Shown: positions 1 to 9,166, counted from the first letter of the stretch. The stretch is DNA of 64,000 nucleotides from Burkholderia humptydooensis (GCF_001513745.1 NZ_CP013380.1:1674001-1738000); one strand, 5' to 3'. Notes: generated by a model not told the origin, from the letters alone. A program made the numbers and translations.

Positions 1-301
1 GCTTGCCGGCAAGGCGGCGGTGCGCGGCGAGCTGACCGCAGAATCGACGCGCGAGCAGAGCGGCGCGGGTCTCGACCGCTGCACGCAGGAGGAGTTCGAC
101 AAGCTGCAGCGGCTTAATCGCGCGTATCGCGAGAAATTCGGCTTCCCGTTCATCCTCGCGGTGCGCGGCTACGACCGGCACGGAATCATCGCGAACTTCG
201 AGGCGCGCGTCGGCCATACGCGCGACGAGGAACTGCGCGCGAGCCTCGGGCAGATCTATCGGATCGCGCGTTTCCGGCTCGACGATCTGATCGACGCGTG
301 A
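1..301 (+). CDS. uraD: OHCU decarboxylase (UraD), 3' part only
   Basis: The reading frame is open from base 2 and its start lies beyond the left edge, so only about the last 100 residues are visible. They match the C-terminal half of 2-oxo-4-hydroxy-4-carboxy-5-ureidoimidazoline decarboxylase: the helix with SxxEQxxAGL spacing, then FPFILAVRG and the ending RIARFRLDDLI. The enzyme makes S-allantoin from OHCU, the product of HIU hydrolase. The partner genes alc and allA follow on the same strand and uraH/puuD lie nearby, which supports the call. The family assignment is by recognition; the first half cannot be checked. Confidence 0.9.
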   Translation, partial: LAGKAAVRGELTAESTREQSGAGLDRCTQEEFDKLQRLNRAYREKFGFPFILAVRGYDRHGIIANFEARVGHTRDEELRASLGQIYRIARFRLDDLIDA

Positions 302-424
302 GCGCCGGCTGAACGCTTCGTCCGGTTCGGCGCGGCCCCCGCCAGGTCCGCGCGCGACGACGCGCGGCGGCGGTTTTCCACTCATCAGGCATCAGGTATC
401 ACGCACCACGACAAGGACAAGACG

Positions 425-1438
425 ATGACTCTTCCGCTTTTCGATCCGAATGCTCCCGAATTCACGCGGCGTTACGTGAATCTCGCCGACCCGCGTCTCG
501 GCGCGCAGGCGCTTGAGGCGAGCGACGATTTCTTCGCACCGAAGGAGCGCATGCTGAATCCGGAGCCCGCCGTGTTCATCCCGGGCAAGTACGACGATCA
601 CGGCAAATGGATGGACGGCTGGGAGACGCGCCGCAAGCGCACGACGGGCTACGACTGGTGCATCGTGAAGCTCGCGCGGCCCGGCGTGATCAAGGGCTTC
701 GACATCGATACGAGCCACTTCACGGGCAACTTCCCGCCGGCCGCGTCGATCGAGGCCGCGCACGTGCCCGAAGGCGCGCTGAACGAGGTGACGGAGTGGG
801 CCGAGATCGTGCCGTCGACGACGCTGCAGGGCAATAGCCATCACTACATCGAAGCGCATGACGCGAACGCGTACACGCATCTGCGCGTGAACATCTACCC
901 GGACGGCGGCATCGCGCGGCTGCGCGTGTACGGCCAGCCGCAGCTCGATTGGGCGGGCGCGAGCCGATCCGAGCTGTTCGATCTCGCGGCGATGGAGAAC
1001 GGCGGCTACGTCGTCGCGGCGAACAACCAGCACTTCGGCCTCGCGTCGAACGTGCTGCTGCCGGGCCGCGGCGTGAACATGGGCGACGGCTGGGAGACGC
1101 GCCGCCGCCGCGAGCCGGGCAACGACTGGGCGATCATCGCGCTCGCGCGGCCGGGCGTGATCCGCAGGATCGAAGTCGATACCGCGCATTTCAAGGGCAA
1201 CTATCCGGACCGCTGCTCGGTCCAGGCCGCCTGCGTGACGGGCGGCACCGACAGCTCGCTCGTCACGCAGGCGATGTTCTGGCCGGTGCTGCTCGGCGAG
1301 CAGAAGCTGCAGATGGACAAGCAGCACGCTTTCGAAGCCGAGCTCGCCGCGCTCGGGCCCGTCACGCACGTGCGGCTGAACATCATTCCGGACGGCGGCG
1401 TGTCGCGTCTGCGCGTATGGGGCACGCTCGACAAATGA
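425..1438 (+). CDS. alc: Allantoicase
   Basis: A 337-residue protein that hydrolyses allantoate to ureidoglycolate and urea. It shows the internal duplication typical of allantoicase: DGWETRR near residue 63 followed by [13 protein letters not shown], and again DGWETRR near residue 220 followed by [13 protein letters not shown], each half then carrying an HF-GN-P segment and ending in a PDGG-RLRV strand. Length fits the family (about 330-350). The ATG at 425 lies 123 bp after uraD. The stop overlaps the allA start by four bases (ATGA), so translation of the two is probably coupled. Confidence 0.95.
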   Translation: MTLPLFDPNAPEFTRRYVNLADPRLGAQALEASDDFFAPKERMLNPEPAVFIPGKYDDHGKWMDGWETRRKRTTGYDWCIVKLARPGVIKGFDIDTSHFTGNFPPAASIEAAHVPEGALNEVTEWAEIVPSTTLQGNSHHYIEAHDANAYTHLRVNIYPDGGIARLRVYGQPQLDWAGASRSELFDLAAMENGGYVVAANNQHFGLASNVLLPGRGVNMGDGWETRRRREPGNDWAIIALARPGVIRRIEVDTAHFKGNYPDRCSVQAACVTGGTDSSLVTQAMFWPVLLGEQKLQMDKQHAFEAELAALGPVTHVRLNIIPDGGVSRLRVWGTLDK

Positions 1439-1947
1439 AGACGCTCGCGATCGAACCGTTGACGCGCGCCGCGTTCGCGCCGTTCGGCGACGTCATCGAA
1501 ACGGCGGGCGCGAAGCAGATCCCGATCAACCTCGGCACGACGATGCGCTTTCACGATCTCGCGAAGATCGACGTCGCCGACGAAGGCGGGCGGCCGCTCG
1601 TGAACCTGTTTCGCGGACAGCCGCGCGCGCTGCCGTTCGAGGTGACGATGCTCGAGCGGCATCCGCTCGGCAGCCAGGCGTTCATTCCGCTGACGGACCG
1701 GCCTTATATCGTTGTCGTCGCGCCGGCGGGCGATCTCGATCCGTCGAAGATTCGCGCGTTCGTGACGAGCGGATGGCAGGGCGTGAACTACGCGAAGGGC
1801 GTCTGGCACCACCCGCTGATCGCGTTCGGCGAGGTGAGCGACTTCATCGTCGTCGATCGCGGCGGCGACGGGTTGAACCTCAATGAACAGGATCTGCAGG
1901 AATCGCTGTGGCTCACCGAAGAGGCGCTGCACGCGCTGACGGCCTGA
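1435..1947 (+). CDS. allA: Ureidoglycolate lyase
   Basis: 170 residues, the usual size for AllA. It cleaves ureidoglycolate to glyoxylate and urea, the last step of the ureide branch. Recognisable features are the N-terminal PFGDVIE, the [14 protein letters not shown] cupin-like core, and the VWHHPL metal/substrate segment followed by FIVVDRGG. The ATG at 1435 overlaps the alc stop, so uraD-alc-allA reads as one transcript, ending at the hairpin at 1976-2006. Glyoxylate made here would enter the glycerate pathway. A glycerate kinase gene lies about 41 kb away in this window, which may or may not be connected. Confidence 0.94.
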   Translation: MKTLAIEPLTRAAFAPFGDVIETAGAKQIPINLGTTMRFHDLAKIDVADEGGRPLVNLFRGQPRALPFEVTMLERHPLGSQAFIPLTDRPYIVVVAPAGDLDPSKIRAFVTSGWQGVNYAKGVWHHPLIAFGEVSDFIVVDRGGDGLNLNEQDLQESLWLTEEALHALTA

Positions 1948-1975
1948 TCCGGCAAACCCCCCCGCTTGACCCGGG

Positions 1976-2006
1976 AAGCCCGCGCAACGATGTGCGGGCT
2001 TTTTTC
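1976..2006 (+). terminator. Rho-independent terminator after allA
   Basis: Stem AAGCCCGC (1976-1983) pairs with GCGGGCTT (1994-2001) and is followed by a run of T. It lies 28 bp past the allA stop and separates the ureide operon from the lipoprotein gene. Confidence 0.85.
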
Positions 2007-2155
2007 GTATCGGGGCGTGGCGACTGCGTAAGGACTTTGCATATTCCGTATTGTTGGTTCGTCGCGACGAACGGATCCGGTATCGTGACCGCCGCGTCAA
2101 TCTATCGATCGATGCAGGTCAATTTCCCGCGATCCTGTCCCACGAACATCCCAAC

Positions 2156-3520
2156 ATGAACCGAAGAATCACGATCGCGGCAGCCGCGGCGTCAGCCGTG
2201 CTGGTGCTCGCCGCCTGCGGCGACGGCGGCATCGTCGCCAGCAACGACACCGGCACGAGCGCGGTGCGCGGCGCGAACCCGCTCGCCACGCCCGATCAGA
2301 TCGCGGCGGAGAAGCTTGCGATCGAACTGGTGGCCGCACCCGCGGTCGTGCAAGCGAAGGCCGCGCTGAAGGCGCAATGGCTGGCCGCGGCGCAGGCGGT
2401 CGGCGGCGTGCCGGACGAATCGCTCGCGTATCTGCAGACCGCCGTCGATGAATCGGCAATGTCGACCGCGCTCTCGCTCACGAATCAGGATCTGAACGCG
2501 CCGAAGGTGATTTCCTGGCTCGCGGCGCCGCACTCATGGTTCGGTATGGACGTGCCGGGCTCGCGCACGACGTTCGACAATCCGGACACGATCTATCGCA
2601 GCTTCCCCGTCGACCCGGCGGCGCGTTACGTGATCCATGGCACCGTGCATCGCGACGGTCCGGTCGATACCAACGTCAGCCTGTGGGACAGCCGCCACGC
2701 GACGCTGGCGAACCTGACCGGCGATCAACTGCAGGTGAGCGCGGACGGCCGCTTCGCGATCACCGCCGATGGCGGCGCCGGAGACGGCGCCGGCAATCAC
2801 GTTTCGTTGCAGCCGGCCGCCGCATCGTTCTTCATTCGCGATACCGTCGCCGCATGGGGCGAGCAGCAATTCGACGACCTGTCGGTCGAGCGCGTGTCCG
2901 GCGTATCGCCGGCGGCGGCGCCGACCCGAGACGCGATGGTAGCCGCGCTGGCCGCGCAACTGACCAGCGGCGGTAGCGTGTTCGCCAGTTACAACGCACT
3001 CGCGAATGCGCAGCCGGTCAATACGATTCCGGCCGTGTCGCTGGGCGGCACGGCCGGACGACTGGCGACGCAGGCGGCCACGTACAGCGCATTCCGGATC
3101 GCCGACGACGAAGCGCTGGTCGTGACGGTCGACCTCGGCGGCGCGAAATACTTCATCGCACCGGCATACGGGCGCTGGCTGATCACGACCGACTATGTGA
3201 ATCACACGCAGTCGCTGAACAACAGCCAGGCGGTCGCGAATCCGGACGGCACGTTCACGTTCGTCGTGTCGCCGACCGATCCGGGCGTCTATAACTGGGT
3301 CGATACGGTCGGTATTCACGAAGGTTTCCTGAATCTGCGCTGGCAGCGGCTGCCAGCGACGTCGGGCGGTGCTGCGCCGGCCGCGCGGGCGACGCTCGTG
3401 AAGCTGGCCGAGCTGCGCTCGGTGCTGCCCGCGGCGACGCGCTACGTCACGCCGGCGGAGCGGGCAGCGCAGCTCGCCGCGCGCAAGGCGAGCTACGCAC
3501 CGCGCTATTCGGCGGGTTGA
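2156..3520 (+). CDS. Lipoprotein with DUF1214-like domain
   Basis: 454 residues. The N-terminus is a lipoprotein signal: basic start, hydrophobic stretch and lipobox L-A-A-C with Cys21, so the mature protein is probably lipid-anchored. The ATG at 2156 is chosen because it places the signal peptide at the very start; an in-frame upstream extension to 2051 has no signal and little coding character. The middle (IYRSFPVDPAARYVIHG) and C-terminal segments (FVVSPTDPGVYNWVDT, then HEGFLNLRWQRLP) resemble DUF1214-type proteins, whose role is unknown. It stands between the purine genes but nothing ties it to that pathway. Confidence 0.75.
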   Translation: MNRRITIAAAAASAVLVLAACGDGGIVASNDTGTSAVRGANPLATPDQIAAEKLAIELVAAPAVVQAKAALKAQWLAAAQAVGGVPDESLAYLQTAVDESAMSTALSLTNQDLNAPKVISWLAAPHSWFGMDVPGSRTTFDNPDTIYRSFPVDPAARYVIHGTVHRDGPVDTNVSLWDSRHATLANLTGDQLQVSADGRFAITADGGAGDGAGNHVSLQPAAASFFIRDTVAAWGEQQFDDLSVERVSGVSPAAAPTRDAMVAALAAQLTSGGSVFASYNALANAQPVNTIPAVSLGGTAGRLATQAATYSAFRIADDEALVVTVDLGGAKYFIAPAYGRWLITTDYVNHTQSLNNSQAVANPDGTFTFVVSPTDPGVYNWVDTVGIHEGFLNLRWQRLPATSGGAAPAARATLVKLAELRSVLPAATRYVTPAERAAQLAARKASYAPRYSAG

Positions 3521-3656
3521 GCGCCCGGGTTGACCCGGCCGCGGCGAGACCTTCGCCGCGGTCGCAGATCGCCCGCGTTCCGCAGCCGCGCTCATCGCGG
3601 GTGGTATCGTGCGTCGATCGTCATCACTTCGCGCCCGACCCGGACGCCCGCTTTCC

Positions 3657-3821
3657 GATGAGCCAGCCCGAAAGCGATCTCGCAATCCTGTTGCGCACGA
3701 TGCAGCCCGAGCTGAACCCGGGCGCGTACGCATTCACGACCACATCTTCGTTGCATTCGTCGACGGCGCGCGGGCGCTCGACGTACTGGTCGCGCTGCAG
3801 CGCGACGCTTTGCGCGACTGA
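3657..3821 (+). pseudogene. Internally deleted ACT-domain (DUF2241-like) gene
   Basis: From the ATG at 3657 one frame reads MSQPESDLAILLRTMQPELNPGAYAF, the usual first 26 or so residues of the small ACT-domain proteins of the DUF2241 type. It then goes out of frame. The next frame immediately reads HDHIFVAFVDGARALDVLV and ends at 3821, which resembles the extreme C-terminus of the same family. About 80-90 central residues, including the ACT core, are missing. The two pieces join at CACGACC, which may be a microhomology. No full-length product is possible. The family assignment is from memory of the conserved ends. Confidence 0.6.
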
Positions 3822-3841
3822 CGCACGCATCCGCCGCACGC

Positions 3842-3870
3842 AAAAAAAACGGGCCCGTTTCCGGGCCCGC
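3842..3870 (-). terminator. Terminator of the uraH-puuD transcript
   Basis: CGGGCCCG (3850-3857) and CGGGCCCG (3862-3869) form a stem with a 4-base loop. On the minus strand it is followed by eight T (A run at 3842-3849). It lies 41 bp beyond the puuD stop. Confidence 0.85.
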
Positions 3871-3910
3871 GAACGGAGAGGATGGCGCCGGCGCACCGGC
3901 ACGCGGCAGC

Positions 3911-5113
3911 TTACTTCGCCGCACCGCTCTCGAACCACGCGGCGATCTTCGTTCGCTCGTCATCCGTCATGTGCGTGACGTTGCCGATCGGCATCGCTTT
4001 CAGTTGCACCGCCTGCTGATAGATCCGCGGCGCGTTCCGCGCGATCTCGTCGGGCGTGTCGAACATCACGCCGGCGGGCGCGCTGCCCATCAGCGTCGGT
4101 TTTGCCGAGTGGCACGCGACGCAGCGCTGCTGCAGGATCGGCGCGATGTCCCTGATTGCGGGCTTCGGCGCATTCGGGGCGTTCGCCGCCTGCACTTCGG
4201 GCGCGATCGGCTTGGGCATCGTCGTCACGAGCGCGAGCACCATCAGCGCGACGCCGCCGAGCGGCAGATACCAGAGCTGCTGGCCGCGATGCCGCATCAC
4301 GAAGAACTGACGGATCAGCGCGCCGGCGAGCATGATGACGACGAGCACGATCCAGTTGTACTGGTTCGCATACGTCATCGCGTAGTGGTTCGACAGCATC
4401 GCGAACACGACGGGCAGCGTGAAGTACGTGTTGTGCACCGAGCGCTGCTTGCCGCGCTTGCCGTAGATCGGGTCGGGCGTCTCGCCCTTGAGCAGCGTGT
4501 CGACCATCTTGCGCTGGCCGGGGATGATCACGAAGAACACGTTGGCCGTCATGATCGTCGCGAGCATTGCGCCGACGATCAGGTACGCGGCGCGGCCGGA
4601 GAACACGTGGCACGCGATGTACGCCGCCGCGATCACATACAGGCCGACGAACGCGCCGAGCAGCCTGTCGCGGCTGCCGAGCAGGCGGCACGCGCAGTCG
4701 TAGACGATCCAGCCTGCGAGCAAAAAGCCGAGCGCGGACGAGACCGCGACGATGGGCCCCATGTCGAGCATGTTCCGGTCGATCAGGTACGTGTTCGGCG
4801 CGAGCAGGTACAGCACGAAGAAGAGGCCGAAGCCGGACATCCACGTCGTGTACGACGGCCACTTCGACCAGTGCAGATCCTCGGGCATCTCGGGCGGCGC
4901 GACGAGGTACTTCTGCATGTTATAGAAGCCGCCGCCGTGCACGTGCCACAGCTCGCCGAACACGCCGCGCGATTTCAACTGCGCGTCCTTCGGCGGCTTC
5001 AGGCTGTTGTCGAGCGCGACGAAATAGAACGACTCGCCGATCCACGCGATCGCGGCGACGACGTGCAGCCAGCGGATCGCGAGATTCAGCCAGTCGGTGA
5101 TGAAGCCTTCCAT
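3911..5113 (-). CDS. puuD: Membrane urate hydroxylase (urate oxidase) with C-terminal cytochrome c domain
   Basis: 400 residues. The first 300 are an integral-membrane domain of about eight helices beginning with WLHVVAAIAWIGESFYFVALDN, typical of PuuD/DUF989 urate oxidases. After a linker comes a cytochrome c domain with one haem site C-V-A-C-H (Cys331, Cys334, His335) and a likely axial Met in AMPIGN. Known PuuD proteins oxidise urate to 5-hydroxyisourate and pass electrons to the respiratory chain rather than to O2 directly. Start 5113 has a clear AGGAGG upstream. uraH lies 49 bp upstream on the same strand, so substrate and product enzymes are co-transcribed. Confidence 0.93.
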   Translation of the reverse strand: MEGFITDWLNLAIRWLHVVAAIAWIGESFYFVALDNSLKPPKDAQLKSRGVFGELWHVHGGGFYNMQKYLVAPPEMPEDLHWSKWPSYTTWMSGFGLFFVLYLLAPNTYLIDRNMLDMGPIVAVSSALGFLLAGWIVYDCACRLLGSRDRLLGAFVGLYVIAAAYIACHVFSGRAAYLIVGAMLATIMTANVFFVIIPGQRKMVDTLLKGETPDPIYGKRGKQRSVHNTYFTLPVVFAMLSNHYAMTYANQYNWIVLVVIMLAGALIRQFFVMRHRGQQLWYLPLGGVALMVLALVTTMPKPIAPEVQAANAPNAPKPAIRDIAPILQQRCVACHSAKPTLMGSAPAGVMFDTPDEIARNAPRIYQQAVQLKAMPIGNVTHMTDDERTKIAAWFESGAAK

Positions 5114-5162
5114 GAAACTCCTCCTGAGTCGATCGTTGTCGTGTGCGGGCAGCGATGCGCGG

Positions 5163-5516
5163 TCAACTGCCGCGATAGGTGCTGTACGACCACGGCGACA
5201 CGAGAAGCGGCACGTGATAGTGCGCGGCGGGATCGGCCACGCCGAAGCGCAGCACGACGAGATCGACGAAGCGCGGCTCCGGCAGCGCGACGCCTTGCGC
5301 GGCGAAGTAGTCGCCCGCGTGGAACACGAGTTCGTAGGTGCCGGCCGCGAGCGCGTCGCCTTCGAGGAGCGGCGCGTCGCAGCGGCCGTCGTCATTGGTG
5401 AGCGCGGTCTTCAGCAGCCGGCTGCCGTCGCCCGAGATCGCATGGAGCTCGATCTTGATCGCGGCGCCGGGGCGGCCGTACGCGGTGTCGAGTACGTGGG
5501 TAGTGAGCTTTCCCAT
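5163..5516 (-). CDS. uraH: 5-Hydroxyisourate hydrolase (transthyretin-like)
   Basis: 117 residues, standard for HIU hydrolase. The N-terminus GKLTTHVLDTAYGRPG and the C-terminal signature tetrapeptide YRGS with HYHVPLLVSPWSYSTY before it are diagnostic. The enzyme converts 5-hydroxyisourate to OHCU, acting between PuuD and UraD. Two in-frame ATGs exist (5522 and 5516). AAGGA sits about 9 bases before the second, so 5516 is preferred. It is the first gene of the uraH-puuD transcript. Confidence 0.95.
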   Translation of the reverse strand: MGKLTTHVLDTAYGRPGAAIKIELHAISGDGSRLLKTALTNDDGRCDAPLLEGDALAAGTYELVFHAGDYFAAQGVALPEPRFVDLVVLRFGVADPAAHYHVPLLVSPWSYSTYRGS

Positions 5517-5522
5517 TCGCAT

Positions 5523-6013
5523 GAGTCCTTGTGTAGTCGCGAGGATCGGCGGCGGCTCGATCCGTTGATGCTGCGGCGGATCGAGGCTCCACGTCAGTGG
5601 CTACATACCCGTCGGCGGATCGAAGCGAGCGCCGTGCAGCCATTGTAAAAAGGTTCGGAGGGCAAACCGTGAGCGATAACGAAGATAATGCGCGCCGCAT
5701 GAGCGCGCGTCCATGCGCGTCGCCGCCGTCGCCAGCGGTAGCCGAACATATCGCCGGCGTGAAGACGATCATGCGCGCGACGAAGCTTGCGCCGCGCCGC
5801 GCGTTCGACGATGCTTGGCCCGTGCGGGCGAGCGTGCCGATCCGTCGGAATCGCGCTCGCGCACCCCGAAGACGGCGGGCACGCCGGGTAACCGGGCCAG
5901 GGCGTTCGAACGGACGCGGCGGCGCGGTGCGTGCCGAGCGTCGCGTTCGAGCGTTCGGACATTCGAGCAGCGAGGCCGCTTCGGTGGCGCAACGACACGG
6001 AGATCGAACGACG
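5523..6013. other. 491-bp divergent intergenic region
   Basis: Lies between uraH (leftward) and the amidohydrolase gene (rightward). I find no gene here. An open frame continues upstream of the amidohydrolase ATG but its translation is arginine-rich and unlike any family, consistent with GC-driven readthrough. The region must hold both promoters. A GATAAT at 5684-5689 is a possible -10 for the rightward gene, but I see no convincing -35. Confidence 0.5.
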
Positions 6014-7426
6014 ATGGAACGACACCCGAGCGCGCGCGCCGGCGCGCAGTCCCTTTCCCAAAATCGGCCGAGGACGCTCGCCGTCAGGCACGCCGACGTG
6101 CTCGTGACGATGGACGGCGCGCGCCGCGAGCTGCGCGATGCGGGCCTCTATGTCGAGGACAACCGGATCGTCGCGGTCGGCCCGAGCGCCGAGCTGCCCG
6201 CGCACGCGGACGAAGTGCTTGATCTGCGCGGCCATCTCGTGATCCCGGGGCTCGTCAACACGCATCATCATATGTATCAGAGCCTCACGCGCGCGATTCC
6301 CGCCGCGCAGAACGCCGAGCTGTTCGGCTGGCTCACGAGCCTGTACCGGGTCTGGGCGCATCTGACGCCGGAGATGATCGAGGTATCGGCGCTGACCGCG
6401 ATGGCCGAGCTGCTGCTGTCCGGCTGCACGACGTCGAGCGATCATCTGTACATCTATCCGAACGGCAGCCGGCTCGACGACAGCATCGCGGCCGCGCAGC
6501 GCATCGGCATGCGCTTTCACGCGAGCCGCGGCAGCATGAGCGTCGGGCAGCGCGACGGCGGGCTGCCGCCCGACTCGGTCGTCGAGCGCGAGCCGGACAT
6601 CCTGCGCGATACGCAGCGCGTGATCGAGACCTACCATGACGAAGGCCGCTACGCGATGCTGCGGGTCGTCGTCGCGCCGTGCTCGCCGTTCTCGGTGAGC
6701 CGGGGCCTGATGCGCGACGCGGCGGCGCTCGCGCGCGCGTACCGCGTGTCGCTGCACACGCACCTTGCGGAGAATGTGAACGATGTCGTGTACAGCCGCG
6801 AGAAGTTCGGGATGACGCCCGCCGAATATGCGGAGGATCTCGGCTGGCTCGGGCGCGACGTGTGGCATGCGCACTGCGTGCAGCTCGACGAGCCGGGCAT
6901 CGCGCGCTTCGCGCGCACCGGCACGGGCGTTGCGCATTGTCCGTGCTCGAACATGCGGCTCGCGTCCGGGATCGCGCCCGTGCGGCGGATGCGGCTTGCG
7001 GGCGTGCCGGTCGGACTCGGCGTCGACGGCTCCGCGTCGAACGACGGCGCGCAGATGGTCGCCGAGATGCGGCAGGCGCTGCTGCTGCAGCGCGTCGGAT
7101 TCGGCCCCGACGCGATGACCGCGCGCGATGCGCTCGAGATCGCGACGCTCGGCGGCGCGCGCGTGCTGAACCGCGACGACATCGGCGCGCTCGCGCCCGG
7201 CATGGCGGCGGATTTCGTCGCGTTCGACTTGCGCACACCGCAGTTCGCGGGCGCGTTGCACGATCCCGTCGCGGCGCTCGTGTTCTGCGCGCCGTCGCAG
7301 GCGGCGTACAGCGTCGTCAACGGACGCGTCGTCGTGCGGGAAGGGCGGCTGTCGACGCTCGAGATCGAGCCGCTCGTCGAGCGACACAACGCGCTTGCGC
7401 GGGCGCTTGGCGAGGCGGCGCGCTGA
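6014..7426 (+). CDS. 8-oxoguanine deaminase-like amidohydrolase
   Basis: 470 residues, amidohydrolase superfamily with all metal-site landmarks: H-H-H at residues 84-86 after PGLVNT, HTHLAE near 247, the HAHC segment, and GVDGSASND near 336-344. The QSLTRA segment after the first histidines and the SASND ending are typical of the AtzB / 8-oxoguanine deaminase clade, which deaminates 8-oxoguanine to urate (or hydroxyatrazine-like rings). Between uraH/puuD and a LysR gene, the urate-forming activity is the likely one. ATG 6014 is preferred because GGAG precedes it and family similarity begins just after it. Exact substrate is inferred. Confidence 0.8.
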   Translation: MERHPSARAGAQSLSQNRPRTLAVRHADVLVTMDGARRELRDAGLYVEDNRIVAVGPSAELPAHADEVLDLRGHLVIPGLVNTHHHMYQSLTRAIPAAQNAELFGWLTSLYRVWAHLTPEMIEVSALTAMAELLLSGCTTSSDHLYIYPNGSRLDDSIAAAQRIGMRFHASRGSMSVGQRDGGLPPDSVVEREPDILRDTQRVIETYHDEGRYAMLRVVVAPCSPFSVSRGLMRDAAALARAYRVSLHTHLAENVNDVVYSREKFGMTPAEYAEDLGWLGRDVWHAHCVQLDEPGIARFARTGTGVAHCPCSNMRLASGIAPVRRMRLAGVPVGLGVDGSASNDGAQMVAEMRQALLLQRVGFGPDAMTARDALEIATLGGARVLNRDDIGALAPGMAADFVAFDLRTPQFAGALHDPVAALVFCAPSQAAYSVVNGRVVVREGRLSTLEIEPLVERHNALARALGEAAR

Positions 7427-7518
7427 GCGGCACGGCTTGCGCGTCGGCCGATCGCGTCGCCGACATCGCCGCCGACGGCGTGACGCGCATCAAGCGCCGT
7501 GACCCGCGCCGCGCGTTC

Positions 7519-8448
7519 TTACACCTCGATCAGCGTGCGGGTCGCCTCGGCGACGAGACCGCGCAGCCAGCGCACCTCGTCCGAGTAGTGGCAGCGCTCA
7601 TGCCAGAGCTGGTAATACTGCATCGGCGGGAAATCGAGCGGCGCGGGCACGACCGACAGCGGCAGGAACTTCGCGTAGTGATCGGCGAAGAGCCGCGTCG
7701 TCGTGAAGATCAGATCCGACTTCACGAGCACGTAAGGCGCGAGATTGAAGTACGGCAGCGTGACGACGACGTGGCGCTTCAGGCGCTCGCGCGCGAGATG
7801 GACGTCGATCGCGCCGCGCTGCCCGACCGAGTACGGCGTCGGCGCGAGATGCGGCGCGTTCAGGTATTGGTCGAGCGTGAGGCCGCCGCGCTTGGCGAAC
7901 GGATGCGTGTTACTCATCAGGCAGACGATCTCGTCGACGAACAGGTTCGACAGGTGCAATTGCTCGGGCGGCTCCGGCCAGTTGCCGACGACGATGTCGA
8001 GCTTGCCGTCCTCGAGCGCGAGCTCGTAGTCGAACGCGGGGCCGAGCGAATGGAACTCGAGCGTCGCGTTCGGCGCGGCCTGGCGGAAGCGCTCGACGAC
8101 GGTCGGCACGAACAGCACGTTCAGATAGTCCGGGCAGCCGATCCGGTAGCAGCGGATCGACGTCGCCGGATCGAAGTTGTGCTGCTGGAACTTGATCCGT
8201 TCGATTTCGCGCAGCGCGTTCTGCACGGGCTCGAGCAGGCGCAGGCCGTACTCGGTCGGCACCATCCCGGACTTGCCGCGCACGAGGAGCGGATCGCCCG
8301 TGATGTCGCGCAGGCGGCGCAGCGCGGCGCTGATCGCCGGTTGCGACTGGTTCAGCTTGACGGCCGCGCGCGTCACGCTGCGCTCCATCAGCAAAGTGTG
8401 CAGGACGCGCAATAGATACGTGTCGATCGCCTCGCGTTGCTGGCTCAT
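7519..8448 (-). CDS. LysR-family transcriptional regulator
   Basis: 309 residues. The N-terminal winged helix (residues 10-65) has the LysR pattern with MERSVTRAAVKLNQSQPAISAALRRLR, followed by the substrate-binding fold (YRIGCPDYLN, VVGNWPEPPEQL). The N-terminal layout is that of the NodD/LinR/PA0477-like subgroup. Start 8448 has GGAGAG upstream. It converges on the amidohydrolase gene. No target gene diverges from it, so it may control the purine genes in trans or an unrelated set. The upstream region holds an inverted repeat (8463-8517) that could be its own operator. Confidence 0.88.
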   Translation of the reverse strand: MSQQREAIDTYLLRVLHTLLMERSVTRAAVKLNQSQPAISAALRRLRDITGDPLLVRGKSGMVPTEYGLRLLEPVQNALREIERIKFQQHNFDPATSIRCYRIGCPDYLNVLFVPTVVERFRQAAPNATLEFHSLGPAFDYELALEDGKLDIVVGNWPEPPEQLHLSNLFVDEIVCLMSNTHPFAKRGGLTLDQYLNAPHLAPTPYSVGQRGAIDVHLARERLKRHVVVTLPYFNLAPYVLVKSDLIFTTTRLFADHYAKFLPLSVVPAPLDFPPMQYYQLWHERCHYSDEVRWLRGLVAEATRTLIEV

Positions 8449-8956
8449 GCTCTCTCCGTTTATATGTCCGGGCTGATCGATGGGGGCTGGGGGTATATGG
8501 TTTTTAATATGGACATAAAGGAGCGTCAAGCGTGACGCATTCGAATCGCCGCGCGCGGCGGGGGATGATCCGCGACGGGCGGGCGATGCGGACGCCGGCG
8601 GCGAGCTTGCGGTGCAACCGTGCGAAGGCGGCTGAAAAGGAGGTAAAGGGGACGGCAAGAAAGACGGTGAAACGAGCGGCGGGGCGAGTGACGAAAAAAG
8701 GAACGACATGTCGACGTGCAAAGGAGACCGAAACGGTAACGGCAGGTCGGCCCCATCGGTAGCGCCGAGCCGATGTCGCGCGATGCGTCAGGTATCATCG
8801 CGCGCCTGAGAGGCGGACCGGACGATACGCCGCCCGACGCACGTTCCGCGCGCGTCGCGGGGCGATCGTCGCGTCCCGCGCGAACGAGCGTTCCAAACGT
8901 TCGTTTGATGCCCGCGCGTCGCGCGCGGCGCAGCCGATCGGTCCCGCCGGGCCCGT
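8449..8956. other. 508-bp region without a supported gene
   Basis: Between the LysR start and the dodecin stop. It starts with an AT-richer LysR promoter (8450-8520), then a strikingly purine-rich stretch on the plus strand (about 8630-8750) whose open frame encodes only a lysine/arginine-rich string with no family resemblance. At 8894-8907 there is CAAACG-TT-CGTTTG, an inverted pair with a 2-base spacer. I see no recognisable protein. Confidence 0.45.
8463..8517. repeat. Inverted repeat TATGTCC...GGACATA upstream of the LysR gene
   Basis: TATGTCC at 8463-8469 and its exact reverse complement GGACATA at 8511-8517 flank an AT-rich centre (TATATGG, TTTTTAATATGG). The left arm lies 14 bp before the LysR start codon. 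Two arms about 48 bp apart centre to centre fit two helical-phase-related protein sites or DNA looping. Confidence 0.4.
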
Positions 8957-9166
8957 TCAGTCCTCGATCCGCAATCCGACCTTCAGCGTCACTTGCCAGT
9001 GAATCACTTGATCGCCTTCGATGTGTCCGCGCGTGTCGGTGACTTCGAACCAGTGCAGATTGCGCACGGTCTTCGCCGCCTTGGCGATCGCGTTGCGAAT
9101 CGCGTCGTCGCTCGACTGGCGCGACGAGCCGGTGAGTTCGAGCAGCTTGTAGACGTGGTCGTTCAT
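8957..9166 (-). CDS. Dodecin family flavin-binding protein
   Basis: 69 residues, matching dodecin length. It has the opening [12 protein letters not shown], the amphipathic helix [23 protein letters not shown] with the flavin-stacking Trp, and the closing [21 protein letters not shown]. Dodecins form dodecamers that store or buffer riboflavin/FMN (or CoA). Single-gene unit; the next gene starts divergently at 9308. Confidence 0.93.
   Translation of the reverse strand: MNDHVYKLLELTGSSRQSSDDAIRNAIAKAAKTVRNLHWFEVTDTRGHIEGDQVIHWQVTLKVGLRIED

Noticed and set aside
392..1369. Long open frame antisense to alc
   Set aside because: Arginine/alanine/valine-rich shadow typical of high-GC DNA; the sense frame is a clear allantoicase.
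8532..8762. Small basic frame in the LysR-dodecin gap
   Set aside because: Purine-rich DNA giving a Lys/Arg string without family resemblance; ribosome site weak.
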